Positions 45,909 to 57,425 of a stretch of 64,000 nt of DNA are shown here, piece after piece (the first letter of the stretch is position 1; each line of letters starts with the position of its first letter). This DNA is from Lottia gigantea (taxonomy: Eukaryota; Mollusca; Gastropoda; Lottiidae): contig NW_008710245.1 of NCBI RefSeq assembly GCF_000327385.1, positions 930,297 to 994,296 of the forward strand. The letters are read 5' to 3'. Position numbers and translations under genes: made by a program. The notes below the pieces were generated by a model. That model was given only the letters and a program-made list of their open reading frames with translations, did not search any database and was not told where the DNA came from.

Positions 45909-46919
45909 TTAATCAGGGCCAAAACTAATTTGTCCTGGACCACCTTTCTTCATATAGCGTCTATAACTTTTATAACGTGCACTTTCAGCAAGCTTAGCTT
46001 TCATTTCTTCATCCTGCTGTTGTTTCCAGACCTTAAAATTGTCTTTCTTCCATAATTCTTGATCTAAATAATCTAGTTTATCATCTTCATCAATAGCTTC
46101 CCACTGAGTTGTACCACATTTCATATATTTTCTAATAAGGTATAGTTTTTCCTCTTCGCCATACTCCTCACGTTTGATTGTAAACTTCCATGTCCATTGA
46201 AACCACCATACAATATACATTAAGAGGTAATATGGTAAAAATATAATTTGAATCCATAACACATCAGTATATTTAGGTCTCTGATATCCACCTCGAATGT
46301 CCATATTCGACTCGATGACTTCTCGAATGATCTGTTCCTCATCTTCTTTAATTTTGACTCTCCGCGACTTTCCTTTCATTGATGGATTGCTTAATTTGTT
46401 TTCTTTCATAGCAGTGTCAATCGCACGAGATCGATATTTTGGATCCTTACATAAATAATCAATGGCAGCGTTGTAATTACTCCAAGCCCCAAAATATTGG
46501 AATACAGATACTATAGAAATGGTAACGGCAATGACAATGCGAATATCGACCTTTGGCGCCAAACGATGCTGATAGTAATAGAAATAATGAGAATAATATT
46601 CATCAGGATTGTCCAACATGTAGTTATAATCCACACGCTGTTCATCATCTTTGAGTATTTCATAGGCGTTACCAATTTTCTGAAACTTTTCATGGGCTTC
46701 TTTCTTGCCTTCTTCTGTTTTATGTCTGTCAGGATGCCATTGTCGCGCCAGTTTACGATAGTTTTTTATAATTTCATTTTTAGTCATGTCTCGCGTCGAT
46801 TCCAAAATATCATAGCAATTTTCTCGACCACAATATAGCCCATCAATATAAGCATTTACGGTAAAAACACAAGCAAACCAACACATTAAGCCTAAGAGTC
46901 TTGCTCCCATAACTGCCAT
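45909..46919 (-). CDS. DNAJC25: DnaJ homologue subfamily C member 25
   Basis: This is an Hsp40-type co-chaperone predicted to sit in the ER or another endomembrane. The coding region is one uninterrupted frame of 336 residues (human about 360). Residues 1-23 form a signal-like hydrophobic stretch ending VNA. The J domain covers about 33-104, with HPD at 62-64. Hydrophobic segments lie at about 126-142 and 219-240. YFGAWSNYNAAIDYL and the tryptophan-rich WWFQWTWKF match the DNAJC25 family. Upstream, a TTTTGTAG acceptor ends an apparent 5' UTR intron (about 47212-46942) with a GTATGT donor, so a non-coding first exon probably starts near 47.3 kb. An uninterrupted coding region with a spliced leader argues against a retrocopy, but I cannot exclude an ancient retroposed origin. 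Confidence 0.95.
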   Translation of the reverse strand: MAVMGARLLGLMCWFACVFTVNAYIDGLYCGRENCYDILESTRDMTKNEIIKNYRKLARQWHPDRHKTEEGKKEAHEKFQKIGNAYEILKDDEQRVDYNYMLDNPDEYYSHYFYYYQHRLAPKVDIRIVIAVTISIVSVFQYFGAWSNYNAAIDYLCKDPKYRSRAIDTAMKENKLSNPSMKGKSRRVKIKEDEEQIIREVIESNMDIRGGYQRPKYTDVLWIQIIFLPYYLLMYIVWWFQWTWKFTIKREEYGEEEKLYLIRKYMKCGTTQWEAIDEDDKLDYLDQELWKKDNFKVWKQQQDEEMKAKLAESARYKSYRRYMKKGGPGQISFGPD

Positions 46920-46941
46920 TTTTACTTAATCACCCTTTGAC

Positions 46942-47390
46942 CTACAAAATATGAAAAATATCGAAAAAAAAAATATTTTATTAGTATTAGGGGTAGGCCT
47001 AGACAGTAGGCTTACAACTTATGTAGCAGGCTTAACAATTTCAATTAAGGCCACCAAATGGAAATTATCACAAAATCACAGATAGTTCCAACCATAGGTT
47101 TCATCCATAAATATTGGTACAATAAAAAATTGAAAAATCAAGCATGTTGGACACCATGACCATGTTGAGAAATTGATAGAACAAGTCAAAAAGAAAAAAA
47201 GAAATGACATACCGACACTACTGGTGTAGAGAACAAAATCCGACAAGATGATTGCTTGGCTGCTAACAGGTATTGTGTAGATCTCAATCAGATTATGTCC
47301 ATTCAACAAAAAGGCGACACGTGTGCCAAGTTGATCAATTTTTCTTGAAGGGAATTATCCCCTCAGGCTTTTTCTGTTGTCGTGTAATCA
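46942..47390. promoter_or_regulatory. DNAJC25 leader intron and probable divergent promoter
   Basis: The minus-strand GTATGT donor at 47212 and the AG acceptor before 46941 bound a putative 5' UTR intron. The non-coding exon would lie between about 47213 and 47330. The plus-strand frame starting at 47391 is so close that both would share a promoter. Confidence 0.5.
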
Positions 47391-48594
47391 ATGATCATGA
47401 CGTCAGTACCGGCATCTTCGGAATCCTCGACCAATAATTTTGTTTCTAAAAATAGATTCAGAAAACCCTTGAAAACATCCGGCGGAAATGCCAAATCGCC
47501 AACTTTGGTCAAATGGGACATTAGCCAAATCGTTCAAGTGAGAAAAGTAGAATTAACTCTATTCAATTATATTACTTAACAAGTTATTGATTAAAAAAAC
47601 GAATGTTGATTTTGATAAACAATTTGATCAATTTCGTGGAAAAAATGACCAACAAATGAAGGAAGAACTATGGATTAAGGATTAGTCGTCTAAATATTGG
47701 ACTGATTAATCTTCTCTACAAATCAAAATAAAGACTGGAATATCATTCCTATCAATTTAACTACTCAACTCATAGGAACTAATGAGCATTGGGGAAAGTT
47801 TAGCCGAATGAGTGGAATATATGGACAATAAAAAAAAGTCAGGATGATCAACTCTTTGTTAATTATTCAGTCTGGATGCATGAAACCGACTTGAACTAAT
47901 AGCACCCAAGCTTCTCACCAATCCGAGATGTTCAGTAGTGACTTTAGAGGAAAGTTATCCATATATCACCTCACTCACAACTTAAACGCCAAATACGACA
48001 TATCGTCTCATATCTCACAAACTAAAACTTGTCAGTCCCTTGTTTTCTGGGAGATGTGAAAGAAATATATCCCAAATCAGCTGCCAAATCTTCAGTTTCG
48101 AAATCAAAAATTTTGTGCACAAAATAGCTGTATTTTCCCGACTTCGATACAAGTAATTCCGAACAAACCGTGACTAGAAGGTTCCGAGTGAACTTTTATT
48201 CAGTGGCTTAATAGTGTTTACTAATTGCAGATTGGATGGTGATATATTGATCCAATAAAATTTTAGTGTGACTCAACTGATGTTCGAGTTTTCCCCTCCA
48301 ACATATTGAACGATGTTTTCTATCCAATATCGAGAACTAATAGTTTTAGCATATGGAAAAAGATGAATACGCTAATCGGGATTTGACAGAGATGCCATTT
48401 TATATTTTTCAAAAATTCGCTCTTTTACATTTTCATTGATTAGTGTTTTAAGTTGCTTTTGCACCCGAATAAAATATATATTCTACTAACTATTGCTCTT
48501 CAAGAATATCTCCTCTATGAATGAAATGTTGTTCTTTTTACAGGTAATTTTCTGGTTGTATCACCGAGTTGCGCCCCCTGTATTGATATTTTAG
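47391..48594 (+). CDS. Possible small two-exon protein, unidentified
   Basis: A frame opens at ATG 47391 (or the in-frame ATG 47397). It ends at 47537 on a GTGAGA donor after 49 codons. An acceptor with a good pyrimidine tract (TTCTTTTTACAG) at 48543 continues the same phase for 16 codons to a TAG at 48592-48594. The product would be 65 residues. It is rich in Ser/Thr/Lys at the N-terminus and ends in a hydrophobic stretch (VIFWLYHRVAPPVLIF). The codon content of exon 1 is less AT-rich than its surroundings. The position head-to-head with DNAJC25 supports transcription. I do not recognise a family. The second exon could be fortuitous, in which case only exon 1 of a longer gene is seen. Confidence 0.35.
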
Positions 48595-49176
48595 TATTTC
48601 ACACTCTTTATACAATACTCTCTAATTATAAGGCATGTGCACTTTGCAAAGGTGACCAAATTGCCAATTAGGCCTTTAAATGTTCATAGTTTTTGTGATA
48701 ATATATCTAACAATTTGATCGATATGGTGTTATGGTGATATGAGAATTTAACTCTTAGAAAGTACGGGCCAAGATCTGAGGCGAAGACTATTCATTTAAA
48801 AGTGCTGGATTGCTGGTTTGCTAAGTAATGTTTTGTTACTTTTCACAATGATTACATTTTTGGGGGATGGTACCGACAGTTTCTGAATCAGCTGAAATTG
48901 TATTAGGTGTCTGGATGAAACTGGTTCGGTCTTTTGGTCAATCAATATTAATTTTGACAGATTTTAGTATAGGTATATGGCATCATCTGTTCTATCATTT
49001 CATCATTATGTACAAATTGTAGATATTAGTAGATGTATATATAGTAAATACCCATAAATTTATGATAATATTCATATTGGGCTCTAACCTGTTTGCAGTT
49101 TATATATTATTCAATGCATATTATTATGGGAATGATGACCAAAAGCCGTGAAAATTGACAGTGGCACCATAAATCC
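48595..49176. other. Unassigned intergenic DNA
   Basis: No AATAAA convincingly follows the candidate gene, and no repeat was recognised. Confidence 0.4.
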
Positions 49177-49510
49177 CCACGATGTCAAACTATTACAAAC
49201 TTATTACATATACTTATGCCTTAACTGCAATACTTAAGTAACCTTTCTTGTATCATGGAAGTTTGTAAAAGAAGCGAATTGATTGCAGTTTGCAGTTTAC
49301 GCCAACGAATACACCCAATCAGAGTCTTCGACAGAAAGACTGTAAACATTATGTTTTGTCTTTACAGGTTTTCTATCAAAGGCCTCTGATTTGTATATTT
49401 ACTGCATTCGCTAGCATACATTCCAATCAATTCGCTTCATTTGAAATTAACTTCCATGGTAGAACTACAAGAAAGGTGACTATTGCAATCAAGGTACTAG
49501 TACGAAATTT
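49177..49510. mobile_element. Foldback MITE, CACAATGTCAAG family, diverged copy
   Basis: The left arm (CCCACGATGTCAAACTATTA, then CCTTTCTTGTATCATGGAAG and GCGAATTGATTG) pairs with a right arm containing CAATCAATTCGC, CTTCCATGG and ACAAGAAAGGTGACTATTGC. The centre has ACACCCAATCAGAGTCTTCG. A 75-codon frame across it is a by-product. Confidence 0.75.
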
Positions 49511-51545
49511 GTTATAGCTTTCGTCGTGAGATACTTTGCCCCCGACGCAGAGTTGACAGAGTTTGTCTGATGTCACTTGATCTTCCTTCAATTTCAAGGC
49601 CACTTTTACTCCTCGGCAATATTAATCATAATGTACTTGTATCATTATAATGAAAAGGAAGGTAATACTAGTTTTTCTTAGAACTTAACTATCAATATTA
49701 TATATGATGACATTCATAGTTTTTTACTAAACCAAAAACTGACAGTTAAAAATCACTCTATCTATCATGTTCGACATTTCTATATAAATTTATATTGCGT
49801 TTTTAATATTATAATAGTTGGGCAATAAACTGTCACCGAATTTTTACAAAACTTTTTGTAATCTTCAAAGATCTTCTCGAAACTATATAAATTTCGTTCA
49901 ATGTTTAAAGGAAGTATAATTGATTAGATGGAATTGTAGCTCGTCTTTTCCAAAGTTCTTAGTATGAAGCTGTGAATTTCAACCAATTAAAACGACTCTT
50001 TTCATACGAGAAAAGTTGCACATTCACTTATAATATTCTCCATTTTCGTGTGTATGATCATATTTACAAAACAAACCATAAGTAGGAGCGCGTTGATTGG
50101 CTGGTATTAAAATTACTGATTTTTTACCCTGGTCCATATAACGAAATTTACCTACTAAAGTGAAACATGGTAAAATTATTTAATAGTTTCGGACGTGTTG
50201 ATACGATAATCGGGAAGGAATACATTAAACCGAGAGCTTCTTCATCTCTTTTTCTAGTCTAGAAATTCCACGTAAACATGTTGGTTATACAATTTTGTGG
50301 TTCAGGAATTTTAATGGTGAACATTCATTTACTGGTGTTTCATGATGTTTAAAAATTGACACAGTTCTATTGTAGACGAACGAAACCCTAATTATCTATC
50401 TAGAACAAGTTCAGGGTCTGACAGATTCACGTGCGCTGCAACTCTGATAACACTGTTTGACAATCAATAAGTATGATTATCATCAAGATAAACTCTAGCC
50501 TTGGTTGATTATAATCAGTAAAGGGATCGTTTACATTTTTAACTACATGTTTTATCAAAATTTCGTCAGCTTATCCTTGCAAAAAAGATAAATTTGCCTG
50601 TTATCTCAATGTGAACCATGTCATATTCACAACGCTATGCAAGTGCCTCCGAACTGAAAACTCACATCAAATACGCGAAATAAGATGGCAATCTGCGGGT
50701 GGGAAATAGGATTGGTACCAATAGGTGATATAAGTGTCCTAAATACCTATAAACGTATATGGGGGAGGGGGGGGGGGGGGCATGGCCCCCAGAAAAAAAG
50801 GCTGGCTCGGCTTTGGGCGCCCCACCCCCACACTTTAAATTTTTTTTTTATCATTTTGCATAGTGAAAGGATGGCATGTGGTCACCATAAAAAAATTTGT
50901 GGCCCCTGCTCGCCCCTCACCCGAAACGCCACAGTCGGAAACAATGTTTTTGGATCTCTTAAGACATTAAGAACTTCCATTGCTCATTAAGTAAAATTAA
51001 CCTTCCTTGATTATTGAAGAAGGTATATTATGCGGTATAAAGCCAGGTGTTACACTCTGTGTCCAATGTACCCGCCAAGATAATGCTTTACAGATATACC
51101 ATCTTTTAATTGACGAATGAAATTTGTACACATGTAAATATGCATAATAGAAATGTGTCATAGTGTTGTGAGAGGTTAATTTGATTAATTGATAGTGATT
51201 AGAAATGGTATGCTAACCTTTGTAGGTGCATATTAACAGATTAGTGACAAATTTTACTCCATAAAACTGAATTCTATGTTGTTAACGAGAAAACGTGATG
51301 TAATTCGTTGGATGTTATGCATAATTTAATGAGCTTTGACAATCATTATTATTTAAGGTGGTAGCGCAATGTCGCAATAGCAAGATTTCTGTTCTTTAAC
51401 GGAATGTGTTGAAAAAGCACTGTTCTTCTTTATGGTGAGGATACAACAAAAGTTAACCACAGATATAAACCGAAACATATTCAGCCTCTGATAGCTATTT
51501 TGAAAGTTGTCGGCTGGTCAAATTATCTATTAGGATCTGTTATCG
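49511..51545. other. Unassigned intergenic DNA with a G-run
   Basis: The only notable feature is the poly-G tract at 50761-50780 and the C/G-rich patch around it. A 101-codon frame through the tract (50685-50990) has no coding signature. Confidence 0.45.
50761..50780 (+). repeat. Poly-G tract (G5-A-G14)
   Basis: Nineteen of twenty bases are G, and a C5 run follows within 10 bases. It could form a G-quadruplex or a local hairpin with the C-run. The exact length is the kind of value assemblies get wrong. Confidence 0.8.
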
Positions 51546-51740
51546 ATGAAGATGTTTCGAACTACCACTGAAAAGTATCTGTTAGAGACTCATCGTTTCC
51601 CGAATACAGGTTTTGAAAATATGGTTTTATCATGGGGGCTTGGTTTGGACACGATGTCAGAGACTAGGTTTCGCTATATTCTGAAGGAAGGTAGGTCCCT
51701 ATCAGTTGATTACCTAACCAGTCTTTTTGTCAAGGACTAA
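51546..51740 (+). other. Unrecognised frame, doubtful exon
   Basis: This 64-codon frame contains an internal G|GTAGGT donor near 51691, but the phase does not join to the candidate exon at 52304. No family is recognised, and chance cannot be excluded. Confidence 0.12.
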
Positions 51741-52303
51741 TCTACAATTATCAGAATCTAGAACGTCTTTTATGGTTCATTTTGATAAACTACTTTTAAT
51801 GATAGCTAGCATTATTGTCGGACACAGAAATTAATGTTTTATCTATAATATTTTATCAAAGGTTAAATAGAAGAGGAGCCAATATGATAAATGCATTTTT
51901 TTTTATCAGTAAAAGTGACAACTATTATTCATTATTTTCTGATAAGTTTTCCATCAAAATATAGAATTTTCCAGACTGAAAGGGAAATATTAGTCTGTAT
52001 ACTAGCTATATCGCGTTTAGTGAGAGTTCAACAATCCCTATCACTTTTCACTCTTCATTAGCCCACTGTACAAAAAAGTAGGACGTTAAAGTCCATTCAT
52101 TTCATTTTCATTTCCTGTCACTTTTCATTATGTACATCTGACCTTGCCAATGGTCCAATCTGACAGCAACTGATTTTCCAACGACTTTCACCAACTTAGA
52201 TTATATGTCAGGGTGTGTGTCTTTTCAACTAAAATCATACTAATGACTACACATAATTAATAACTTTATCTATTGCTCTGTGACCTAGTGCTTTCACCAA
52301 CAG

Positions 52304-52504
52304 GTGGAATTTGGGAAAATCGAAAATCTTAACAATTGCTGCAAATGCCATAAATTGCTCACGTTGAATTATGTACCAGATCGATTGAAACCGCAGACCA
52401 ACCAGATGATCGCAGATACTAGTAAATCGACCAATTTCCAGCAAATAGGCTTATATGAACTGCGACGGTTCCAACGAGATGCACAGAATCTCCAGTTGTT
52501 CTAA
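52304..52504 (+). other. Candidate terminal coding exon, unidentified
   Basis: Directly after an AG (CACCAACAG) the frame runs 66 codons to a TAA. Its composition is coding-like (NNCCKCHK, PDRLKPQTNQ, ELRRFQRDAQ). No methionine opens it, so it would be a 3' exon. No matching upstream exon was found in the same phase. A 65-codon frame also exists on the opposite strand, which weakens the case. Confidence 0.22.
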
Positions 52505-54496
52505 GATATACTTTTAAAAGGGATTGTAAAGAAGTTTTCTAAACTTTTTATGTGTATCGGGAACATCTATCTTCCCTATTCCAATTTTCTGACAGACGCC
52601 CGTAGGTCTTGCAATTCCACAAAAACTAAGTGTTTTATGATGTCGGATAATTCGAATGGTGCAAATGTATGATATCAGTGCCCCCGATATATATAAAACA
52701 AATTAAACAACCTCTTGCATTGGATGATATAAAATTTTGTTCATTTCTTGTAAAGGCGCCTTTTTTCAAAGACATCGCATTAAAATTGAATTTTCTCCGC
52801 GTTATACTGTGATCTATCCAGTCTCAAAAGAACTAAATAGCTAAAGGTTAAACATTGGAGGAAGCATTTATAAAAACTAGCAAGATTTAAGATGTTTCCT
52901 GTATACCACACTTAATAACATCGTTCTAGCTGTCTCTAATCCGGATTATCCACTGTTTACTCTCTGTCGATCCGCTGTTAGTTTTATTTTTTCTAATTCA
53001 GACAATACGTTAAATATGTATTGTTTTAAACAGTTTTATACGCCACAATGATTTCCATGGACTTTCCTCGTGTTTACTCCATGGATTCGACTTTAATGTG
53101 TATATCATGGTGAAAATGTTCTCTAAGAATCGAAACGTTTATACCGTAGTCTATTCTTGTTTCGCATAAATATCCCGAAAATTGTGTCATCTGCATGGAT
53201 ATGCCTTGCGGCTGCAAATCTGGAACCACAATCTTGAATCTACAGGTATGATTAGAATAACTGAAGGAAATTATGTTAAAGATAAAATAACATTACCTCA
53301 CCTTACAAAATTTTGTAAATGTCGTGTTGTTGTAAGGTTTTAAGCAGATATTTACCGGAAGTTGACGAGCGCACTGGAAAGATTTATTTTGTCAACGAGA
53401 TTTGAAGTTTTTTTTATATTTGACGAAACTCTGTGAATATTGTTCAATATTTAAAAACATTCTGGGAATATCATATGAATGTTTTTTGTTTCTAATTTAT
53501 TTATTTTTTTGTCCTTTTAATTTAGAAATGTCATCCTTGTTTACAATGTCTGTTGCATCTTTTTTAATGACCTACAATCTTGTTTTAGTGCAAATGTTTG
53601 GCAAGAGTGCAATTTGTTAATTCTTTTAGACAGTAAGAGAGTCAAATTTGTTTATTTGCATAAGAATCATCTAATGAATCGGCGCACAAGGACCTATTTT
53701 GATCAATCGCGATCACACTTACCGACTTTTAATCGCGACTTGGGCACTTCTACCAGAGCTAACGCGGGCACATGATGCGTATACATGTATAATCTTCTTT
53801 CTCTGGTTGATATCTGGGCTAGGTCATTACAAATGTATCAGGATCGCCTGAACAGTACCCGACAAGGCACGTCAGGACGTCTTTCGATCCCCATCAATTT
53901 CGTCGCATGGCCGCCGCATAGGATCACTACAAACTGAGCGACTTTCGCATAGTTTTCGAGTTTGTTCACATAGTTAATAATTTCTGATATAGTTCATCTA
54001 TAATTATATTAGATGATCGTGTTGTTTACTAAAATGTAGTACGGAAGTCAAACGTTTAATTTAGTTCAAAATTGAAGGAAATTAACCCAAAAACATGGCC
54101 AAACTATTAAATGATCAACATTTGTATTGTTTATAATCAAGATAATTGTTGATAAGAAATGTTTATTTACTGTACAGAATCTTTTGATATGTCATATATA
54201 GAGAATGAAAGCAGGAGGTAAGAGTAATTAAATTATTCTGTTGCTATTCTGTTGCTACATAGGAATAAATAACAGAACAGAAAAACTTTATTGATGCTTT
54301 TATATAATAGCATTGAAATTTTATAGTTAACTTAAATTTGGTTTGCAATTATCATTGCTATTTTAGCAATAGAACTGAATTTTCCTATATAATTTTCATT
54401 GCTAAATTATCAGTTAAGTTGAAATTTTTTGTTTATATCGGTGCTAAAACGGTGGTGAAACTGAAATTAGGTTTGGAATTACCATTTGTTACTCTA
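52505..54496. other. Unassigned intergenic DNA
   Basis: No gene, array or mobile element could be supported. A CG-containing patch near 53690-53940 is less AT-rich. Confidence 0.4.
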
Positions 54497-54578
54497 GCAG
54501 AAGAATTCAAATTTCGTTTGAAATATTGTTATTAGTTAAGCGATAACAATATTTCCAACGAAATTTGAATTCTTCTGC
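54497..54578. repeat. 82 bp near-perfect hairpin
   Basis: Arms of 36 bp (54497-54532 and 54543-54578) are reverse complements with one mismatch, separated by a 10-base loop TAGTTAAGCG. The left arm begins GCAGAAGAATTCAAATTTCG. The surrounding 54.3-54.7 kb holds weaker related motifs, so this may be the core of a foldback element. A hairpin RNA is another possibility. Confidence 0.85.
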
Positions 54579-57023
54579 AAAACTGTTATTTAGCTGTACA
54601 GCTGGAAGTTCCAATTATAATTGCCATACTGAACTAACAACAGAACCGAAATTTATAGAGCAAAAATTGAGATTTGTTCCAAATAATTATGGCGTTTCGT
54701 TTCTGAGTTTTACCGCTGCACGATAGAACTTTTATTTAAAGATGGGTTTCCTTATTTTTTAGTGTCTAATTAAGCAAACTATTCTATTAATTGGTGTTTC
54801 AACTTAATAATCATTTATTCTTAATCATATCATTATGTTCTTATTGCATATAGCTAAGAGTTTAACCAATCATAAATGCCCATGTATGTACAGTCTGAAT
54901 AAACAAAAAAAAAAAAAGTCTTTTTGACCTTTCTTAATCGGCCAGTCATTGGAATTCTGCTGGTAATTCTCTTCTAATTTAGCCAATTATGAATTAATTG
55001 TGGACATGTGAGACAAACTTGTATTTTACCAAGTAATTAGAACATCTCTACTTTTATTCAAATAAGTCAACTCATCTTTAACTTCGAGAAATCGAATGCT
55101 GGATGCCTGACAAGTTTATTCAGGACAAATCAAAGGTTAAATCTTGAGTCATTTTATCTTCCACGATGAAATTGTCAAAAGGTTACACAACTACCAAGAA
55201 ATTTAAAAATTTAAATTTGTTTGGTCAGTGTTTTATTTTGTTGTCAAATTTTGATAAATTGTGCATTTATTCAACCTACATTTTGTCCACGGCAATGATA
55301 TGTCAAGGTTGCAGACAGGTCATATGCTTTGCACTAAAAAATCTCATGATATCAAATCAAACATGAGTGATAATGCGATATTAAAATTCTCTGGACGTCC
55401 AGCAAAATAACCGAATTAAATTCAAATTACGACGTTGTTTTGGACATCAAGTGCACTTTTAATTATTTCATATTAAGGAGAATTCAGGTCGACTGTCGAT
55501 TCATTGCATCTGAAAGAATCCGTCCAATTGACAAATTAACCGACTGCTAATATTAATGACAATGTAGACACCGTCAGATTAGACCAAACTTTTGTTCCGT
55601 TTTTATTTGGCTTTTATTTTTAAAATACCCACCTCAATTAGGGTCTAACGACAACTCTCTTGTACGTTCGTCCAATTTACCTTTTGACCTGACTCGATGA
55701 CGTCTGCTTTAACCGATCAAATTTCTAACCTCTCCAGCAAGGAGTAGAGACTGATAAATGCAGCATCTAGCTAATCAATGTTTTCAGGCAACCAGACTGT
55801 TGTTTTTCGAGTAAAGATTAGATTGTAGGCAGATATCTTTTGATCACCTCTCTACATAACATATTTTGGACCCCTAAGTGAGTAAGTCTGTGCAGATAAT
55901 CCAGGACGTATTTTTTCCACTGGGTTTAGCCTGTTACCAACTGTGCAAGTAGATTATGTATGAATTGTGAAATTAGGAAGCGCATAAAAAATTCTCAGCT
56001 TTGGCTCGTTTAACCCCATATTGTTACATCGTTGATTACGTCATGGTATACAGATTTGTTTGTACAAATAGCGTGAAGTGTTGTATTCTGCCCAGTTGCG
56101 TTTTTTAAATCATAAGGTGGAGGGACCAAGAAATTAATACCACATAGAATTGTCAAACAGCACCGGGCATATAAGAACGCCACTGAATCTGTCCAAAATA
56201 CATCATCATGGAGTAGACTACTTGTACGGATTATAAGGACAACATAATTATGTTATTTTTTATATTGTGGTTGTGTTGAATTATTGGTTAAAGTTAAAGG
56301 AAATTATCAACCTACATATTTTGTCGTGTGATTTCTGAATCTAAGACTCATCGGATGATACAGTTTGCCACCCGGTATAGATTACTATTTCTTCTTAAAA
56401 CTTGCTCCGGTGGATATTTGGATGCACAAAACCCATTGGAAAATGTTTAATTGTCTAACGTGGTTAATACCTCCGACCAGTTGATCACAGAGACAATGCT
56501 ACTTGATAGGCCTACACGTATAGCAAATTGAATTCAATAAATCTAAAAAAATTAAAAATTCACTCGTATTTGTGGCAGTTTTATTTAGTAAAAAACAAAA
56601 CTAAATTTTTTGAAGTGGGTGTTTCCTTTTTTGTCTGGCGGTAACCTAGACCTAATTATTTCCGTATTTTACGCCATAAATCATTGAAATGAAGACTTAA
56701 AAAAGGCGGAGTGTCAATTGCCATTACAAGTCGTACATCATAATATATTACCTTTTGTTTAAATTCAGTTGAAATGTTTTTGTCATGTTTACCTATCATA
56801 ATAAAGCAAAATCCAATTGTTTAAAAAATTTCAATTATTCTAAAAACCCTGTCCGCAAAGAAAATTATAAATTCCATACTAGACTACAGAGTGGTCCTTT
56901 GTTTTACGTTTATTCGTTGAATGCTGTCGTTGTTTTCATAGATATTATGACTTTAAATTAAACAATTTTGTTACCATTTCGTCAAGGTTAACTTTGATGT
57001 CTTTCTGAGCTATTAAGGACGGT
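54579..57023. other. Unassigned intergenic DNA
   Basis: Nothing was recognised apart from a short A-run near 54906. Confidence 0.4.
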
Positions 57024-57425
57024 CTACGTGAACATTTCTTCCGAAAAGTGGTCATTACTCGCGATTTCCTTGTTAAAGATATTTGCGGAAATCAACTTTA
57101 AAAAGACGAATCTGAATACCCATTTGACTTGCACTTGCCAAGCTCGGAATACGGATTTGTTACCAACAATCGATTGTTTGAGAACGTTTGAGTTGAGTGG
57201 ACGATCCGAAAATGAAGCCGTGTTGTCAAATCCAATAGCAGAGTGGCATTCGGATACCAAATCCTCCGCGGACTGTAATCGAATGAAATGGAACTCAAAG
57301 TTATTGGACTTCATCTTAAGAGCTTGAAATATAACAGTCGCAAACAAGACAACTATTAGAATTTTAGCTTTGGAATATAGAGGGAGAGGTGAATGTATAG
57401 GGTGTAGGGGGTAATCAGCGCACAA
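57024..57425 (-). CDS. Possible type II membrane protein exon, unidentified
   Basis: This minus-strand frame has 133 codons. A short basic-proline N-terminus (MCADYPLHPIHSPLPLYSKA) is followed by a hydrophobic segment KILIVVLFATVIFQALKM (residues about 20-37), then a polar stretch with an NKS glycosylation site. This is the layout of Golgi type II enzymes, but no catalytic motif is visible. Local GC and CpG are higher than in the flanks, similar to the NHL exon, which favours real coding. GT donors near the codons for AWQ and KW could end an exon, with the remaining codons being read-through. It is divergent from the NHL gene (434 bp gap). An overlapping 99-codon frame on the plus strand is taken as its shadow. 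Confidence 0.33.
   Translation of the reverse strand: MCADYPLHPIHSPLPLYSKAKILIVVLFATVIFQALKMKSNNFEFHFIRLQSAEDLVSECHSAIGFDNTASFSDRPLNSNVLKQSIVGNKSVFRAWQVQVKWVFRFVFLKLISANIFNKEIASNDHFSEEMFT

Noticed and set aside
46497-46838. 113-codon plus-strand frame
   Set aside because: It is antisense to the DNAJC25 coding region, which is firmly identified.
57028-57327. 99-codon plus-strand frame
   Set aside because: It overlaps the minus-strand frame that has a signal anchor. The plus-strand product shows no comparable structure, so it is treated as the shadow, though neither is certain.
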